Source: CAZGKW01 sp964526295 (GTDB lineage Bacteria; Planctomycetota; Phycisphaerae; FEN-1346). From it: DNA of 64,000 bases. The DNA lies in NCBI GenBank assembly GCA_964526295.1, contig CAZGKW010000006.1:93294-157293 (forward strand). Reading direction: 5' to 3'. Of the stretch, positions 33,324-43,689 are shown piece by piece; the stretch's first letter is position 1, and each line of letters opens with the position of its first letter. Both the position numbers and the translations under genes were made by a program. A model generated the notes under the pieces. The model worked only from the letters and a program-made list of their open reading frames with translations. It was not told the origin of the DNA and ran no database searches.

Positions 33324-36300
33324 TCAGCGGCGACGCCGGCGGGCCAGCAGCGTCGTGAGCAGCCCCACGCCCATGAGGGCCAGCGTGGCCGGCTCGGGAA
33401 CGTGGTTGCCGTTCGTCCGGCCCCAGTGGCCCAGCAGGACGGCGAAGTCCTCGTCGCCGACCGTCAGGTTATAGGACAGGTCGCCGCTGTCCCACGTGGC
33501 CGCCTTGCCCCAGTTGCCGAGGAGCACGGCGAAGTCCTCGTCGCCGACCGTGCCGTTCATCGTGATGTCGCCCTTGAAGACGGTCCGGACGGCGACGTAC
33601 GGGTCGCCGTGGGCGTCGACCCGCTGGTCGGTGAAACCGATGCTCTCGGTGGCGCCGTCGGCTTGGCTGTCGTAGATGCCGTCGCCTCCGATCTCCATGT
33701 TGCCCAGGAAGTCGAGGGCCAGCATCGAGGCCAGGTTGGCCTCGACGCCGAGGTCGTAGATTCGAAGCACGCGGTCGTTCAGGTCCAGGCCGACGAGGCC
33801 GGCGCCGGTGGCCAGCCCCAGGCCCCCGAGGTCCTGATCGGCATTGAGGGTGACGACCGCCGGTCCGTCGAAGCCCGTGACGTTGAGCGTCAGCGGGGTA
33901 TCGGCGGCGACGCCCGCCACGGCGGGCGTGCCGGCGTTGCCGCCCAGGGCCACGGTGCCCTCGTCGACGTTGAGGACCGAACCCGGCCCGTGGTCCTGGG
34001 TGCCGACCGTGAGGGAGCCGAAGCCTGCCTTGGCCGCGGTCGAGCCGATGCTGAACGTGCCGCCGACCGTCACCTCCATGTCGTGGACCAGTTTCGTCCC
34101 GTCCGCCATGCTCACATCGTTGAAGGTGACCTTGCTGGCCGTCTCCAGCGTCGTGGTGCCGGCCTGGACGTTCAGGTTGCCGAGGACCGCGCCGTCCGGG
34201 CCGGAGGCGGCCAAGTCGACCGTGGTCGTCTCGCTGACGACCAGGTGCGTGTTGGACGAGTCGATGGCATCTCCGGCCCCCGCCCCGAGGCGAAACAGCG
34301 GCATCAGCTCCTTCTCGCCGGTCGGCGGGTCCCACCGGACCACGATGCCGTGACCGTGGATGCCCTGCTTGTGCAGCACGCGGATCGTGTGGATGCCGGT
34401 CGAGAGGCCCTTGGTCGCGCCCTTCTCGCTCCCGGCGAAGCCTTGGCCGAGATTGTTGTCCACAACCAACTCGCCGTCCACCTCCACGGTGCTGCCGTCG
34501 TCGCTCTGGGTGAAGAACTCGTACTCGCCGGCAACGGTCGCCATGAACGCGCCGACCCACTCCGAACCATGGTCGGTCACGTAGCCGGTCAGTTCCGGAT
34601 GGACGGAGACGAAGAGCTCGTTGCCCGAACCCGGGTCGGGGAAGTCGATGACCGGGTCGATGGTGATGTCGTCGGGGTCCTCCTCGACGGGTACCGACTC
34701 GACCAGGTGGCCCCCGACGTTCTTCCAGTGCTTGCCTTCGGCCCCCGGTATGAGGGGATCGGCCGAGATGGCGACGGTCCCGCCCCCGACCGTAAGCGTC
34801 CGCTCCGAGACGATGTCCGCCCCGGTGACGCCGACGGAGTTCGGGCTGGCCGTCACGTCGACGTTGATGATGCCCACCTCGAAGACCTCGTTAGCGGAGA
34901 CCTTCCGGGCCGCGGTGTCGACCGTGCCGCCGACCACCTGGCCGGTGTCGGTCTCGATGTCGGCGCCGGTCAGGTTGACCTGGCCGCCGGTCACCTGGAA
35001 GTCGCCCGTCGTCAGCTTCGCGCCGACGTTCAGCGTGGCGCCGGACTGGACGGTCGTGACGCCCGTCACGTCGAGGGTGCCCGCCCCGGCGAGGTCCAGC
35101 GTCGGCTGGTCGGTCCCGCCGCCCAGGGTCAGATTGGCGACGGTCGCGGCGGCCGCCGGGCCGGCCACGGTGAACGCCGAGCCTTCCGCGTCGTCGTTCT
35201 GGATAAAGACGTTCGATCCGACCTGGGGCGAAAGATCGCCCAGCGCGAAGTCCTGGACGACGAGCTTGCCGCCCGGACTGGCGTCCGTGGCATTGACGTA
35301 GACGACCCCGGTGTGGGCAACGCTGATCAGGTCCCAGTTCGCCGGGACGTCCCACGACCCGGTCCCGTCGGTCCAGTTGCAGTCCGGACCGGTGTTGACG
35401 AAGGTGCTGGCGTCCACCGTCCAGGCGTTGGGGTTGGTCGGATCGGTGCCGGACCAAGTGATCAGGTCGTAGTCGCCCGGGGCCACGTCGCCGCCCGCTT
35501 TGCGGACCATCAGCACCGGGGTGGCCGAGGCGGCCATATCGAACGAGCCGGTCACCTGGATGGCGTCGGCCCCGCCCGAGCCGACCTCCCACTCGTACCG
35601 GAGGTCGTCGCTCTGGATGTCGAGGTCGCCCGTGACGTTGAGGGTCCCGATGCTGGCGCCCGGGACCAGGCGGAACGGGTCCTCCTCGCCGCCCCCGGGC
35701 ACGCCGAGGACGATATGGTTGCCGGCCGTATCGACCGTCCCGGAGCCGCCGACCGCCTCGTGGACCGTCACGGTGTTGGCGGCATTGACGTTGAACGAAC
35801 CGGCCCCGTTGACGACCAACCGTCCGAGCTGCATGTCGCGGTTGACGTTGACCGTCCCGGCCGCGCCGACCGTGATGCCGGCGTTGCGGTAGTCGATCTC
35901 GGCCTCGAAGTCGGGATACGCGTCGTCCGGATCGCCGGCGCCGGTGTTGTCGGGCAGGACGGCCGGCGTGTTGAAGACCATCGTCCCTTCATCGATCTGG
36001 AGCGTCCCGGCGGCCGTGCTCTGCCACTCGAAGACGTCGTCTGCCGGGTCGTCGGGCGTCCCCCCGTCGCTGACGAAGACCGACTCGAAGAACTCCGTGC
36101 CCTCGTGCGTCCACGTGCCGGGGCCCGTCTTGACGAGCGTCCCGTCTCCGATGCCGAGCTGGCCGACGTGGAACACGTGCTGCGTCGGATCGATCGTCTG
36201 CGTCAGGTCGACCTGGGTCTCCAGGGTGCCGGTTGCATCGCCGGTGGATATCTCGCCCTGGTAAACGTAGCTCTGCGTGCCGCCCATGGACGGATCGTCC

Positions 36301-39300
36301 TTGAGCTGCACCAGGCCGCCGGACTGGTTGTCGAACTCGAGGCGGTGGACGGGCAGTTGGGCCTGCTTCTCGAAGACCACCTTGACGTTGCCGACCTCGG
36401 CCCCCCACCAGGCCTTGGCGTCCTCCTGGTTGGTGGGCGGACTGTCGGGGTCGATGCTCGTCCCGTCGGCGTCGGCCACGAAATCCAGGTCGAACGTCAC
36501 GACGCTGCCCGCACCCTCGCCGAAGAAGCCGACCGACTGGGCGTTGGCCGCATCGTCCGATCCGTCGTAGCTGGCCACGCTGTCGAGGACGGTGCCGCTC
36601 GGTGGCACGACCGAGCCCGAGTCCGGCCCTCCCGAGCCCTGGACGGTCGGCCCGAAGTGCAGCTCGGAGCCGCCCTCGACGTAGAACGACATGGCGTGGC
36701 TGTTGCCCGTGTCGCTGTGGCCCCGGACGGTGCCGGCAATCGTCACGGTGGCTCCGCCCGTCACGCCAAGGTTGTGCGGTTCACCCGACCCGGTCGGCCC
36801 GCGGGGCTGGACCTGTGCGTTGATCGTCGACGTCTGGGTGAAGATGACCCCTTGAGTCGTCGGATCCTCCACCTCGTTGAGGGTCAGCAGGTCGTCGGCA
36901 GTGTCGCTGTAGCCGGCGATGCTCAGGGCCACCGTCTCGGTGTCGTTGGATGCCACGGCCAGGATGCCGATGTTGCCCGGGTTGGTCAGGGCGCTGGTCA
37001 AGGTGGTGTCGCCGAGGTTGCTGAAGAAGATGCCGCCGCTGGACGCCGGGTTGATGCTCGGTGGGTCCATGGCCCCAGACTCGCGGATGCCGAGGTTGCC
37101 GCCGTCGACCAGGAGGACGTCGGCCTCGGCGTCGATGGCGCCGCTCTCGGCGACGATGAGTGTGGAGCCCCCCTGGATCTGGACGTCGACCTTGTCCCCG
37201 ACGCCGTCGCCGTCGCCGATGCGGCCCCAGGCCGTGCCGGTCCACGTCTCGAGACCGGGCGTCGTGCCCGGGCCGTCGATGATCAGGGTCCGGTCGCCCC
37301 CGACGGGCAGGACGTCGCCGAGATCGAAGTCGCTGGCGCCCTGGCCCGTGCCGCCGGGCGTGTCGGTGATGACCACGTCCGACTCGAGCTTCAGGTTCAT
37401 GATGGTGTCGGTGTCGTCGCCGCCGCCCATCAGCGCCAGGTTGGTGACCAGGCCGTCGTCGACGGTGTCGCGGATGGTGACGTCGGTGAATTCGAGGTTT
37501 TCCCGGTCGCCCTCGCCGCTGCCCTTGACGCGCATCGTCTGGCCGCGGTCGCCGGTGCCCCGGGTGACCTGGGTCTGGACGCCGTCCAGGATGATGGTCT
37601 GGTCGATGAAATAGCCCGTCTCGCCGTCGGAGAGGGTGTCGGTGGGCGGGTCGCCGGCCGGGCCGAGGCCGCCGCCGGCAAACAGGTTCAGGAAGCCGCC
37701 CGAACCGGCGCCGGTGATCTCGATGGAGTCGGCGAACGTGCCGTCGCGGACCTGAAGGGCGACGGTGTCGTTGTTGAAAAGCTCGAACGCGTCGCCCTCG
37801 TGCCGGACGAAGCCCGTCACGGTGACGGTCTGGTCCTGAGTGGTCCCGATGGCGATGTCGTCGGAGGCGGGCTCGCCGATGATGTTGCGGACGCTGAAGG
37901 TGTGGCTGCTGCTATCGGCGTTCCAGGTGAAGCTGCCGTGGGAAACGATCAGGTCGCGGGCCGTCACCGACCGGAGGGCATTGACCGTGCCGTCCGCCAC
38001 GACGCGGTCCAGGCTGAGGCCGCCTTCGCCGCCCTTCGGGACGTCGGCCTGTCCGATCCGCAGGTCGGCGACGACGCCGCTGCCGCCGGTGTCCGTCAGG
38101 TCGATGTTGGCCTGGACGTTGAAGCTGCCTTCGCCGCTGCCCAGGTGGACGCTGCCCTGGGTCTCGCCGCTGAAGAAGATGTCCGTGCCGTCGGTGGTCA
38201 GCGACCCGCCGCCGCCTTCGTTCCTGCCGGACCAATACAGGCCGCCGCCGTCCAGGAACGTGATGTCCTGGTTGCTGGCGATGTTCTTGGCCCCGCTGTC
38301 GGCCATGACGTAGATGACGTTGGCCGGCTGGCTCGCAGGTTCGGGGTTGATGGTCAGGCCGCTGAAGTTCAGGAGCACCATGGCCCCGTCCTCGTAGGCG
38401 AGGTCGACGCCCGCCGGCTCGATCTGGGCCAGCGTATCGACGGAGACGGCGCCGGGCCGGTTGCCGGTCGAGGCGAGGCCGCGAATCGTGACTTTGCCCT
38501 GCGTGGGCGTGTTCGTCCTGAGGTCCAGGCCGCCGCCCGCGTGGACGTCCAGGTGGCCGCCGCCGGGGCCCCCGTCGGCCGCCAACTGGTCCGCCGCGTC
38601 CAGAACGACGGCCAGGTTCTCGATCCGCACCGTCTTGCCGTCCGGCACCGTCCCGGCGACGTCGAAGCCGTTTCGGTTCCCTTCGTTGTTGACCGGCGCC
38701 CGGCGGGTGATCACGTCCGTCCCGTTCGGCCACCCGAAGTTCAGGTCGAGCTGCATCTCGCCCGTCCCGATGAACGTCGCCCCGGTGTCGGTGTTGCTCG
38801 TCGCCAGGGTGGTGAAGCCGTCCACGACCAGCCCTTCCGGGATCGCGTCGCCGTCCGGCCCCGGCAGGAACATCGCCGCCGTGATCCCGTCGGCCGTCAG
38901 GCTGACGTCGGTCAGCGTGCCGTTGAACGGGGTGCTGGCCACGTCGGACGCCGGGACCGAGATGAACGGGCTGTAAAGCGGATTGAACGAGACGCCCTTG
39001 TAGACGGAGAACCCGTCGTCCGGGCCGCCGTCCTCGTCGCCGTCGTCGCCGACGCTGACCGTCTCGTTGGCGGCGGTGACGCCCCGGAACAGGACCGGCA
39101 CGAGGTGGGCGTTGGGCTTGCCGCCCGTGCCGTCGAGGCCCGAGTCGAAGAGCTGCCGCCGCGTCGGCGCCGGGCCGGTGTCGTGGGCCACGGTCGCACC
39201 CTCCTCGAACCGGATCGGCGCGAGCAGCGGGCCACCGTTGTCCGGATCGGCGAACGGGTCCACGGCGCCGCCGCTTGAGTCCATCAGGTCGCCCACCAGG

Positions 39301-42300
39301 GCCCCCCCGTCGCCGACCAGCACGTCGACGTGCGGCACGCCGTAGTCCTGCTGGGCGACGAAGTCGATGACCCCGCCGTCGCGGACGTCGACGGCGTTCG
39401 GCGTCGCCGGGCCGGGCGTGTGGCCGTGGGCCGCCGCCCCGTCCACCGCAAGCTGAAGAAAGCCCGTGCCGGTGACGCTGACGATGCCCGTGCCGAGGGC
39501 CCCCGGCTTGTTGGCCACGACGGTGCCCATCGGGACGTTCGTGTCGGAGTAGGTGTTCTCGCCGGCCGCCGGGTCGAGCGTCAGCTTGCCCTCGCCCAGG
39601 GTCAGGATGCCGGGCGAGGCTTCGCTGACGATGCCCGTCAGGGTCAGCTCCCCGGTGACGGTGGTCTCGCCAAGGAGCGTCAGGTCGCTGGCGTAGGTCC
39701 GGGACCCGGCGACGGCCGCCAGGATGGAGCCGTCGCCCATCTGGACGCCGTCGAACTCGGTCCCGACGTTGGTGCCGATGGCGTAGGTGCCGTCGATGGC
39801 CGCCGTCGGGACGGTGGCCCCGGAGGGGGTGTCCTGGCCGGCCGAGAGCTTCAGCGTCCCCCCGGCCTCGACGTCGACGACCGCCAGGTGGGCGTTGGCC
39901 GCGGTGGCATCCACCGTGCCGCCCCTCGCCACGTACGAGGTGACGTTGTCCAAGGCCTCGGAGACCTTGACGACCACCGTGCCGCCCCTCTGGTCGACGG
40001 ACCAGGTGTCGAGCCCGCCGTTGCCTCCGCCGAGGGCCTTCTCGAGGTTGGTCGTGCCGCCGAAGACGACGAGTTCGCTGTCGCCCGTGCCGGCCGGGTC
40101 GGTCACGTCGCCGGTGGGCTTCAGATTGAACAGGCCGCCGGCCACGGACAGGACGGGCACGTTGAGATCGCCGACGACGTTGACCGTGCCTCCACTCTGG
40201 CCCATGCCGGCGCCTGCCACGACACCGGCCGCGTTGATATTGAAGGTGCCGCCGGTGACGATGATGGGTGCGAGGGCCTCGTCGGCCAGGTCCATGAGGG
40301 CCTCGATCTCGGTTTCGTTCAGCTCGCGGTTGAAGACGTAGACGTCGTCGATCCAGCCGTGGAAGTCGCCGTCGGCGTTGTAGCCTTGGCGCCCGATGAG
40401 GAAGGGGTCCTCGGGGGCGGAGAAGGTCCCGCCGGTGAGGCTGTCGACCTGGTCGCCGTCGATCCAGAGGGCCCGGAAATTGTCGCCCGCCCGGTAGGTG
40501 GCGGTCCAGAAGTGCCACTCGTCGTCCTGGGCGGCCAGGGGATCGTTGCCCTCCATGTCATCGCCGAAGAAGTTGTACAGGTAGCCGTCCGCACCGGTCG
40601 GCCCCGCATGGAGGGCCCCGCCGGCGCCGTTGTTGCCCTGGCCGAAGATGATGTCGCGGGTGCCGCCGGAGGCCCGCTTGGCCCAGCCGGCCAACGTGAA
40701 GGACGTGCCGGAAACGTCCACGGAGTCGATCTCGACCCCGTCGCCGGCGCCGTCGAAGAAGTACGACAGGCCGCTTCGTCCGGGCTGCCCGGACTGGGCG
40801 TCGCCCTCGAGGCTGCCGGTGTTGCCGTTGCCGGAGACGTCCTGGGCCTCGGTGGCGCCGGCGGCCTCGTCGAACCGCCACCATCCGAGGAGCCCCGCCG
40901 GGGGGGCGGCCCCCCCGCCTCCCTGCACCGAGATCGTGGCGTTGACGTTCATCGCGCCGCCCGAGACCGTCACGCCGGTCGTCCCGCTCAGGTCGGCGTC
41001 GACGGTGACCGTCCCGCCCGAGGCGATCGTCCGGCCGGAGTAGTCCTTGGCGACGGACTTGAGGTTGACGGTGCCCTCGCTCGCCTCGAAGCTGCCGTCG
41101 CCGGTGATCGGGCCGGTGATGTCGAGGGTCAGCCCGTCCTGGCCCCGGGCGATGAGCGTCTGGTCCGCCTCGACCGTCAGCGTCCCCGACGCCACCATCG
41201 GCGTGAACGCCGCCGCCCCCACCCCGCCGGCCCGGCCCGCCGTCAGCGTGCCACTCGTCGTGACCGTCACGGGGGTGTTGAACGTCTTGCCGAAGAAGTT
41301 GCTCGTGCCCAGGACGACCTCGCCGCCGGCGATGTCGATCCCCCCCACGCCGAACGGGTTCGTCGTGTTCTGGATGGCGACGATGCGGCCCTCCCGGGCC
41401 TCGTAGGTCGAGCCGGCCACGGCGTTCACCGGGGCCTTCAGCAGCAGCGCGTCGCCCGACCCCTGCTTGACCAGGCGCCCGGCCGCGTTCTGGAAATCGA
41501 CCGTCCCGAGGTCGACGGCCGTGCCCTCGACGCCCACGTTGAACGTCCCGCTGACCGTGGTCGTCGTGAAGGCGACCCGGCCGCCGCTGTTCGTAAAGTT
41601 GACCGTCGCGCCGCCCTGGTTCGTCAGGTCGCCGAGAAGGCCCTGGACGGACGGGCCGGTGGGCGAAAACAGGACGGTGCTGGTCACGTTCCGGGCGGCC
41701 AGCTCGGTGCCCCGGTAATCGGTGAGCGCTTCGTAGACCAGCTCCAGCGTGCCGCCGTCGAGCGCCACGAGGTCCGGCAGGCCGGGCGTCCCGCTCAACC
41801 CGCTCGGGGTGACCAGCGAGAAGGTGCCTTCCTGGACGACGATCTCGGCGCCGGCCCCCATGACGTTCGCATCGCTACCCTGGTCGAAAACGAGCGTCCC
41901 GGGGCCGACCTTCGTCAGGGTCTGGCCGGCGGCGATGCTGAGGGCGTCGTAGCGGAACGACTTTCCCTCGGGCGACTGAACGTCGATCGTAGCATCGGCC
42001 GTGACGGCGATGTCGGCGTCGGTGTCGGCGACGGCGACGCCGAAGTTGTCGGTGACGCCGAAGAACTCGTTCTGGGCGCCCGGATTGATGCTGAAGAAAC
42101 CGTCCGTAAACGCGCCGCTTGCCAACTCGCTACCGGCGGGTCCCTTGACGAACGCGCCGAAGTTCTCGCCGCCGCCGTTCTCGTTGAAGCCGATGGCGAT
42201 GGGGTAGTGCTGGCCGGCCGTCAGGACGGCCCCGATGGTCGCCTCGCCGGTCGTCGCCTGGCCCTCGCCGGCGGCGAAGTTGTCGTTCAAGTCCACGTCG

Positions 42301-43223
42301 ATCCAGAACGAGCCGTCGTCGTCGATGCCCCCGGCGCCGTCGGCCTGAGTGACGCGGAACTGCCAGGAGCCCGAGACGTCCGGGCTGAACCAGCCCGTCC
42401 AGACGAACTGGAAGTTGTCGCCCCCCCCGAACTCGGCGATGCCGGCGTCGTCGGTCAGGGACGTCGTCCAGTCCAGCTTGGTCGCGGCCGGGACGTCGGC
42501 CAAGGCGCCGCCGGCGCCCGTGAACGGCTGGGCCGTCGGATCAAACGACCCCGTGAAGTTGACCTGCGAGGCGCCGCCTCCGGCATCGTAGTGGGCGGCC
42601 ATGAGCATGCCGCCGCCGGGGTGCTCGTAGGACAGGAGCGTCAGGAGCGCCCCGTCGACGCTGTCGTTGCCCAGGACGATGTTCGTCGCACCGAGGGCGT
42701 CGGCGGTGACTTCGAGCTCGGTCCCGCCGGCCACGTTCGCCGTGCCGCCGACCGCCACCTGGTTGTTGGCGTTGGTGAACTTCAGGACGCCGGCGTCGAG
42801 GTCGATGTCGAGTCCCGACGCCGCCACCACCTTGGCCGAGATCGTGTTGGTGGCCCCGCCGGTCTGGACGACGTCGGGGGCGGCGGTGCCCTCGCCGAGC
42901 TTCAGCGCCCGGGTGCCGCCGCTGTCGGCGATGGTGTAGTCGCCGGCGCCGCCGCTGGCGTTGGAGAAGGTCAGGACGCCGACCGTCCGATCGGCGCCGC
43001 TTAAATCGATCGTGTTCTGGCCGGTCGGGGTGTCGTTGATCGTCGCCGTGTCGGTCGAGGCCGACGGGAACCCGCTGTCGAGGTGCCAGTTCAGCGGATC
43101 GTTCCAGGCGCTGCTGCCCGCGTCGCCGTCCCAGGTGTAGTCGACGGCCTGGGCGGCGGGCGCGGCGACGAAGGCGAGAACGGCGACGGCGGCAACAAAC
43201 CGGCTGCACTCAGAGCGCGACAT
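33324..43223 (-). CDS. Giant PEP-CTERM surface protein with PA14, LamG and beta-strand repeats
   Basis: A 3299-residue exported protein. Signal peptide to about residue 26, then a beta-rich start (VDYTWDGDAGSSAWNDPLNW) common in planctomycete surface proteins. A PA14-like domain lies at about 210-365 (FVWTGWFSPDVSGSWQF) and a LamG/concanavalin-like domain at about 775-990 (LLGWWRFDEAAG, FTLAGWAKRAS, GWIDDVYVFNREL). Long autotransporter-like strand repeats (GPGTLVFDQG, SGGTVTVDADLSGTTGVTV) fill most of the length, and a second PA14-like domain occurs at about 2860-2985 (YEFFTQSDDGSTVEVDGELV). The end has GIYDSQADGATESIGFTDQ, two dockerin-like repeats and VPEPATLALMGVG with an Arg cluster. SD agaggagg precedes the ATG. 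It probably forms a surface fibre or glycan-binding adhesin; it is a paralog of the protein encoded upstream at 43690-55290. Confidence 0.85.
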   Translation of the reverse strand: MSRSECSRFVAAVAVLAFVAAPAAQAVDYTWDGDAGSSAWNDPLNWHLDSGFPSASTDTATINDTPTGQNTIDLSGADRTVGVLTFSNASGGAGDYTIADSGGTRALKLGEGTAAPDVVQTGGATNTISAKVVAASGLDIDLDAGVLKFTNANNQVAVGGTANVAGGTELEVTADALGATNIVLGNDSVDGALLTLLSYEHPGGGMLMAAHYDAGGGASQVNFTGSFDPTAQPFTGAGGALADVPAATKLDWTTSLTDDAGIAEFGGGDNFQFVWTGWFSPDVSGSWQFRVTQADGAGGIDDDGSFWIDVDLNDNFAAGEGQATTGEATIGAVLTAGQHYPIAIGFNENGGGENFGAFVKGPAGSELASGAFTDGFFSINPGAQNEFFGVTDNFGVAVADTDADIAVTADATIDVQSPEGKSFRYDALSIAAGQTLTKVGPGTLVFDQGSDANVMGAGAEIVVQEGTFSLVTPSGLSGTPGLPDLVALDGGTLELVYEALTDYRGTELAARNVTSTVLFSPTGPSVQGLLGDLTNQGGATVNFTNSGGRVAFTTTTVSGTFNVGVEGTAVDLGTVDFQNAAGRLVKQGSGDALLLKAPVNAVAGSTYEAREGRIVAIQNTTNPFGVGGIDIAGGEVVLGTSNFFGKTFNTPVTVTTSGTLTAGRAGGVGAAAFTPMVASGTLTVEADQTLIARGQDGLTLDITGPITGDGSFEASEGTVNLKSVAKDYSGRTIASGGTVTVDADLSGTTGVTVSGGAMNVNATISVQGGGGAAPPAGLLGWWRFDEAAGATEAQDVSGNGNTGSLEGDAQSGQPGRSGLSYFFDGAGDGVEIDSVDVSGTSFTLAGWAKRASGGTRDIIFGQGNNGAGGALHAGPTGADGYLYNFFGDDMEGNDPLAAQDDEWHFWTATYRAGDNFRALWIDGDQVDSLTGGTFSAPEDPFLIGRQGYNADGDFHGWIDDVYVFNRELNETEIEALMDLADEALAPIIVTGGTFNINAAGVVAGAGMGQSGGTVNVVGDLNVPVLSVAGGLFNLKPTGDVTDPAGTGDSELVVFGGTTNLEKALGGGNGGLDTWSVDQRGGTVVVKVSEALDNVTSYVARGGTVDATAANAHLAVVDVEAGGTLKLSAGQDTPSGATVPTAAIDGTYAIGTNVGTEFDGVQMGDGSILAAVAGSRTYASDLTLLGETTVTGELTLTGIVSEASPGILTLGEGKLTLDPAAGENTYSDTNVPMGTVVANKPGALGTGIVSVTGTGFLQLAVDGAAAHGHTPGPATPNAVDVRDGGVIDFVAQQDYGVPHVDVLVGDGGALVGDLMDSSGGAVDPFADPDNGGPLLAPIRFEEGATVAHDTGPAPTRRQLFDSGLDGTGGKPNAHLVPVLFRGVTAANETVSVGDDGDEDGGPDDGFSVYKGVSFNPLYSPFISVPASDVASTPFNGTLTDVSLTADGITAAMFLPGPDGDAIPEGLVVDGFTTLATSNTDTGATFIGTGEMQLDLNFGWPNGTDVITRRAPVNNEGNRNGFDVAGTVPDGKTVRIENLAVVLDAADQLAADGGPGGGHLDVHAGGGLDLRTNTPTQGKVTIRGLASTGNRPGAVSVDTLAQIEPAGVDLAYEDGAMVLLNFSGLTINPEPASQPANVIYVMADSGAKNIASNQDITFLDGGGLYWSGRNEGGGGSLTTDGTDIFFSGETQGSVHLGSGEGSFNVQANIDLTDTGGSGVVADLRIGQADVPKGGEGGLSLDRVVADGTVNALRSVTARDLIVSHGSFTWNADSSSHTFSVRNIIGEPASDDIAIGTTQDQTVTVTGFVRHEGDAFELFNNDTVALQVRDGTFADSIEITGAGSGGFLNLFAGGGLGPAGDPPTDTLSDGETGYFIDQTIILDGVQTQVTRGTGDRGQTMRVKGSGEGDRENLEFTDVTIRDTVDDGLVTNLALMGGGDDTDTIMNLKLESDVVITDTPGGTGQGASDFDLGDVLPVGGDRTLIIDGPGTTPGLETWTGTAWGRIGDGDGVGDKVDVQIQGGSTLIVAESGAIDAEADVLLVDGGNLGIRESGAMDPPSINPASSGGIFFSNLGDTTLTSALTNPGNIGILAVASNDTETVALSIAGYSDTADDLLTLNEVEDPTTQGVIFTQTSTINAQVQPRGPTGSGEPHNLGVTGGATVTIAGTVRGHSDTGNSHAMSFYVEGGSELHFGPTVQGSGGPDSGSVVPPSGTVLDSVASYDGSDDAANAQSVGFFGEGAGSVVTFDLDFVADADGTSIDPDSPPTNQEDAKAWWGAEVGNVKVVFEKQAQLPVHRLEFDNQSGGLVQLKDDPSMGGTQSYVYQGEISTGDATGTLETQVDLTQTIDPTQHVFHVGQLGIGDGTLVKTGPGTWTHEGTEFFESVFVSDGGTPDDPADDVFEWQSTAAGTLQIDEGTMVFNTPAVLPDNTGAGDPDDAYPDFEAEIDYRNAGITVGAAGTVNVNRDMQLGRLVVNGAGSFNVNAANTVTVHEAVGGSGTVDTAGNHIVLGVPGGGEEDPFRLVPGASIGTLNVTGDLDIQSDDLRYEWEVGSGGADAIQVTGSFDMAASATPVLMVRKAGGDVAPGDYDLITWSGTDPTNPNAWTVDASTFVNTGPDCNWTDGTGSWDVPANWDLISVAHTGVVYVNATDASPGGKLVVQDFALGDLSPQVGSNVFIQNDDAEGSAFTVAGPAAAATVANLTLGGGTDQPTLDLAGAGTLDVTGVTTVQSGATLNVGAKLTTGDFQVTGGQVNLTGADIETDTGQVVGGTVDTAARKVSANEVFEVGIINVDVTASPNSVGVTGADIVSERTLTVGGGTVAISADPLIPGAEGKHWKNVGGHLVESVPVEEDPDDITIDPVIDFPDPGSGNELFVSVHPELTGYVTDHGSEWVGAFMATVAGEYEFFTQSDDGSTVEVDGELVVDNNLGQGFAGSEKGATKGLSTGIHTIRVLHKQGIHGHGIVVRWDPPTGEKELMPLFRLGAGAGDAIDSSNTHLVVSETTTVDLAASGPDGAVLGNLNVQAGTTTLETASKVTFNDVSMADGTKLVHDMEVTVGGTFSIGSTAAKAGFGSLTVGTQDHGPGSVLNVDEGTVALGGNAGTPAVAGVAADTPLTLNVTGFDGPAVVTLNADQDLGGLGLATGAGLVGLDLNDRVLRIYDLGVEANLASMLALDFLGNMEIGGDGIYDSQADGATESIGFTDQRVDAHGDPYVAVRTVFKGDITMNGTVGDEDFAVLLGNWGKAATWDSGDLSYNLTVGDEDFAVLLGHWGRTNGNHVPEPATLALMGVGLLTTLLARRRRR

Positions 43224-43486
43224 GACCTATCCTCCTCTCGCGGTGCGTCCGGCCCGGACGCACCCCGGCCCCTGGAAATGACGACGTCATCGGCCCGGCG
43301 GCCCGGCCGGCCAGGACAGGCGCCGGCCCTCACGGCCCCGGCCGCCGGAGGCCCTCTTACGACAAGAAGGCGGCCCCGCAGGTCACCCCCGGAACTCGCC
43401 TTCAGAGCGAATCACCTCGAGTTGTGGACAGATCGAGAATCGCTCGGGGGCGGCTTCGGCCCCCTGCGCAGACCCCTCTTCGCTAT

Positions 43487-43515
43487 ACTATACCACACAT
43501 TTCGCGGTTCGGCAA
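43487..43515 (-). promoter_or_regulatory. Putative promoter of the giant PEP-CTERM gene
   Basis: Minus strand: TTGCCG (43515-43510), exactly 17 bp, TATAGT (43492-43487). The -10 matches 5 of 6 bases and stands out as AT-rich in this GC-rich DNA. Confidence 0.6.
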
Positions 43516-43597
43516 ACGCGTTCGCCGGCCCGACCCGCGCTTTTCCGAGGGCGGCCGAGCCGACCCGCCCCGGCGGGTTCCGGCCCCCCGGCGCACG

Positions 43598-43632
43598 ACG
43601 GAAAGCCCCTCGCCAAGCGAGGGGCTTTCCGT
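43598..43632 (-). terminator. Strong hairpin after small PEP-CTERM gene
   Basis: A perfect 15-bp stem (43598-43612 with 43618-43632; core ggaaagcccctcg) closes a 5-base loop. It lies about 60 bp beyond the stop of the minus-strand gene. The stem is very stable, but there is no U-tract, so it may mark a 3' end or a processing site rather than a classical terminator. Confidence 0.65.
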
Positions 43633-43689
43633 GATCGTACAGGGTGCTTCCACCCGTTACCGGGCTCGCAGGCGCGTCTTTGACGCTGC

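Larger units (their letters stand above)
43224..43689. other. Intergenic region between the two PEP-CTERM units
   Basis: These 466 bp hold a strong hairpin (43598-43632) behind the small PEP-CTERM gene and a minus-strand promoter (43487-43515) for the giant gene at 43223. The promoter implies a 5' leader of about 255 bases, unusually long. No open reading frame with a plausible start was seen. Confidence 0.6.

Noticed and set aside
30696..39278. A plus-strand open frame of 2860 codons opposite the PEP-CTERM genes.
   Set aside because: It is the antisense of real genes. Its product is a Val/Gly/Arg/Asp-rich low-complexity chain with no domain, no SD and no signal, produced by the lack of A/T-rich codons on the coding strand.
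39330..43004. A plus-strand open frame of 1224 codons.
   Set aside because: Antisense of the 3299-residue gene with no coding features of its own.
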